A stretch of 7,879 nt of DNA from Dehalococcoidia bacterium (GTDB lineage Bacteria > Chloroflexota > Dehalococcoidia > UBA3495), in the NCBI GenBank assembly GCA_002730485.1, contig PCAH01000042.1, forward strand, positions 1-7,879, read 5' to 3'. Below the pieces are notes generated by a model. The model saw only the letters and a program-made list of their open reading frames with translations, did not search any database and was not told the origin of the DNA. The translations under genes were made by a program, and so were the position numbers. Shown piece by piece: positions 6,202 to 7,879 of the stretch. How positions within the stretch are numbered: the stretch's first letter is position 1; each line of letters starts with the position of its first letter.

Positions 6202-7455
6202 CTATCCGACTCTTTCGATGACATCACCGTTCGTCTGGTGGATGACAGCTTTGAACGTGCTGGAATCTGTGACCTGAATGCCCTTCTGTCGCCAGTTCGT
6301 TCGAAAGTTCACCGTAAAGGGCTCGTCGTAGCCTGTGTCGATCAGCTCATCATCTTGGTAGAAGTCGACATAGTCGATTGCTACCGGATACAGACTGGCC
6401 AGCCGGATCCAGCGCTCACCCTCGTATGCCCAGTCGGGCTCGGCTCCCTGCAGGTAGTATCGGTCTTCCTCGGACAACGGATCGACTTCAATCCCGATGC
6501 CTTCCGCGATCCGGTGTGCGAAGAATGTATCTTCACCCTTAGTCACCGACCAGTCGGCGGGCGGCTCCTGCTTGGTCATGTTGTTGTAATAGCCCCACGA
6601 CGTCCGAGTTCGGAATGCGATCTCGAGCTGACCGATCGCCTGCGAGTCTTCGTTGCAGACGATGGGTTTGTTCTGAACCCAACTCTTGACCTCGCGAATC
6701 ATGTTCGCGTATCGCTGTCGCGTGCATCCGTTGCCGTGGATGAGGATGTAATCGCTCGCCTCGGCAACTTCCCTGTTCCGGTATCCGCCGCCGCCGCTGC
6801 ATCCAACGGCCATGCCTCCCGATTCCTCCCGGGCGATGTCGATCAATGTCACCATCCCCTCTGGCTGTTGAATGATCGGATGCTCCTTGAACGAACCGAT
6901 GTTCATCTCGTTCGCTACCTCGATCAGGACATTCGTGTAGCCACCTTCCTTCAGGAATCGGGAAGCCGTGGTGACCGCATTGCGAACAGCACGGCCATCC
7001 TTCAGACGTCGCGCCTGTGATCCATAGAAGTAGCTAACAATGACGGCCATGCCGATCGCGTCGGCACCCCGTATGAGCGCATCCATCCGATCCGTATAGG
7101 CCGGGTCCAACTGCGTGCCATCTTCGCCGAAGGGGTTGTTGTCGATGGTTCCGTTGTTGATGGTGAAGCACGGTCCACCGCCCTGGAAACCGACGGTGAA
7201 GGCGCGCAGACCATACGAATACCATTCCGGTAGCGCGTCGATGAGTTCCCGTGTGTTTGCTGCAGCATCCCAGCTGTCGTGTCCCCAGCGAGCGAATCGT
7301 TGTGATGATTCCTTGTCATCGAAGATGCCCTGGATGAACCTGGCGTTCATCAAGAGTCCGTGAGCCTGTGGCTTGCTCGTGCTTATTCCGGAGTAGGTCA
7401 GCTTGCCGTTGATCAGAAATAGCTCATCTTCGATCGCAATTGTGGTCTTACCCAT
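6202..7455 (-). CDS. Clan GH-A-like TIM-barrel glycoside hydrolase with C-terminal Ig-like domain
   Basis: Intact 417-aa protein; ATG at 7455 with a GGAAAGG-type RBS ending six bases upstream, TAG stop at 6204-6202. Residues 10-345 look like a (beta/alpha)8 barrel: DELFLINGKLTYSGIS opening, YGLRAFTVGFQGGG (81-94), AIGMAVIVSYFYGSQARRL (133-151), NVLIEVANEMN (175-185), YILIHGNGC (236-244), KPIVCNEDSQA (263-273) and SWGYY (286-290). In clan GH-A the acid/base glutamate follows an asparagine at the end of strand 4 and the nucleophile glutamate ends strand 7; Asn182-Glu183 and Glu269 fit these roles. Residues about 350-415 (VAIDYVDFYQDDELIDTG, EPFTVNF, TFKAVIHQTNGDVIERVG) form a small Ig-like beta-domain, commonly appended to glycan-active enzymes. 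The substrate is not predictable. No signal peptide is visible, which is odd for a polysaccharide hydrolase and suggests a cytoplasmic role or non-classical export. It belongs to no numbered GH family that I can name with confidence. Confidence 0.8.
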   Translation of the reverse strand: MGKTTIAIEDELFLINGKLTYSGISTSKPQAHGLLMNARFIQGIFDDKESSQRFARWGHDSWDAAANTRELIDALPEWYSYGLRAFTVGFQGGGPCFTINNGTIDNNPFGEDGTQLDPAYTDRMDALIRGADAIGMAVIVSYFYGSQARRLKDGRAVRNAVTTASRFLKEGGYTNVLIEVANEMNIGSFKEHPIIQQPEGMVTLIDIAREESGGMAVGCSGGGGYRNREVAEASDYILIHGNGCTRQRYANMIREVKSWVQNKPIVCNEDSQAIGQLEIAFRTRTSWGYYNNMTKQEPPADWSVTKGEDTFFAHRIAEGIGIEVDPLSEEDRYYLQGAEPDWAYEGERWIRLASLYPVAIDYVDFYQDDELIDTGYDEPFTVNFRTNWRQKGIQVTDSSTFKAVIHQTNGDVIERVG

Positions 7456-7533
7456 TCACACCCTTTCCAGCGACATTGTGGTAAACACTCGGTTGGTGTG
7501 GGGCAGTACAGCGTTCACGCGGTCTGAAGCCAT
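7456..7533 (-). CDS. Possible 25-aa ORF between the phosphatase and GH genes
   Basis: ATG at 7533 lies three bases after the phosphatase TAA, and the TGA ends directly against the ATG of the GH-A gene. The peptide (MASDRVNAVL to MSLERV) has no recognisable features and no good RBS. The tight fit could mean translational coupling or a leader peptide, but a chance open frame in an 81-nt spacer is equally likely. Confidence 0.2.
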   Translation of the reverse strand: MASDRVNAVLPHTNRVFTTMSLERV

Positions 7534-7536
7534 ACT

Positions 7537-7879
7537 TTACTCGCCAGGTCTCAGTTCGGCAATGGTCCACTGGTCTCTATCAGATTTACACCGTGCACGA
7601 ACGAAACCCGTGTCACCGAGCGAGAACCCCAGACCTTGCCCTCGGACCGGGGGTTGGGCACCCACGACACAGCGCAATGCGGCGTTCAGGGCGTTGCCGT
7701 GCGAGACGACCAGGTAGGAGCCCGAACCACGTCGGATTACACGTTCAAGAGCACGTATGGCGCTTGCGTGGAGTGACCAGCCGCTTTCGCCCGTGTTCGC
7801 ATTGACAACGAGTGGGTCAAAGGGACCCAGGAAATCGGTGAGAGGATACTTCCGGCTGGTCTCTTCGAGTGATAGTCCC
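7537..7879 (-). CDS. Histidine phosphatase (phosphoglycerate-mutase-like) C-terminal part
   Basis: The gene enters from the right edge and ends with TAA at 7539-7537, leaving 113 codons (first whole codon at 7878). The residues include GESGWSLHASAIRALERVI followed by SYLVVSHGNALNAALRCVVG. These match the second half of the histidine phosphatase superfamily: a GES block before the helix, and the SHG motif whose histidine is the second catalytic-site His. The N-terminal RHG motif with the phosphorylated histidine would lie outside the window. The family includes phosphoglycerate mutases, alpha-ribazole phosphatase and many small-molecule phosphatases. The C-terminal half cannot separate these, so I give no gene symbol. 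It is the first gene of the collinear minus-strand set; its stop is 81 nt before the GH-A start, so co-transcription is possible. Confidence 0.8.
   Translation of the reverse strand, partial: GLSLEETSRKYPLTDFLGPFDPLVVNANTGESGWSLHASAIRALERVIRRGSGSYLVVSHGNALNAALRCVVGAQPPVRGQGLGFSLGDTGFVRARCKSDRDQWTIAELRPGE

Noticed and set aside
6030..6227. 65-codon minus-strand frame between the GH-A and HEAT genes
   Set aside because: It overlaps both neighbours out of frame, has no domain, and its repetitive KTETEG/KTEG content is explained by the 11-bp direct repeat.
6238..7020. 260-codon plus-strand open frame
   Set aside because: Antisense to the GH-A gene, whose catalytic-type motifs are plainly on the minus strand.

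Overview
All credible genes in this window lie on the minus strand, so it reads from right to left. Base composition is moderately GC-rich. The gene families point to an uncultured bacterium with a large accessory genome rather than a well-studied model organism. They are stand-alone HEAT-repeat proteins, secretion-signal-less TIM-barrel glycoside-hydrolase-like proteins, a NAT_N/GNAT_C (DUF5596-type) acyltransferase and a pectate-lyase-3-type beta-helix. Latescibacterota or Poribacteria-like lineages would fit, but that is an impression from gene content, not a demonstrated placement. There are no rRNA, tRNA, CRISPR or transposase signals.

Layout in transcription order: (1) 7879-7537, C-terminal part of a histidine phosphatase cut by the window edge; (2) 7533-7456, a doubtful 25-codon ORF; (3) 7455-6202, an intact 417-aa clan-GH-A-like glycoside hydrolase with a C-terminal Ig-like domain; (4) 6094-5591, a small membrane-anchored HEAT-repeat protein interrupted by an in-frame TAG where a CAG (Gln) codon is expected; (5) 5387-4462, a TIM-barrel glycosyl-hydrolase-like (GHL6-type) gene with a frameshift near its 3' end and a perfect 20-bp inverted repeat at its disturbed 5' end; (6) 4410-3145, an intact 421-aa acyltransferase-like protein; (7) 3089-2094, a soluble HEAT-repeat protein interrupted by an in-frame TAG; (8) a 365-nt gap with a hairpin; (9) 1728-1, at least 576 codons of a right-handed beta-helix protein, open to the left edge. 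Items 1 and 9 run off the window.

Functional reading: three of the proteins have folds used on polysaccharides (beta-helix, GH-A barrel, GHL barrel) and one is acyltransferase-like, so a glycan-processing or glycan-modifying locus is a reasonable inference. None has a recognisable signal peptide, which argues for cytoplasmic substrates, an unconventional export route, or non-catalytic roles.

The most unusual aspect is the clustering of lesions. Two amber codons, one frameshift and one inverted-repeat junction fall in three genes (the two HEAT genes and the GHL gene), while the other main genes, about 4.6 kb of coding sequence, are uninterrupted. Gene decay, consensus sequencing error and stop-codon readthrough are the competing explanations. 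Wholesale amber reassignment is unlikely, because the intact glycoside hydrolase itself ends in TAG with a second TAG close behind.
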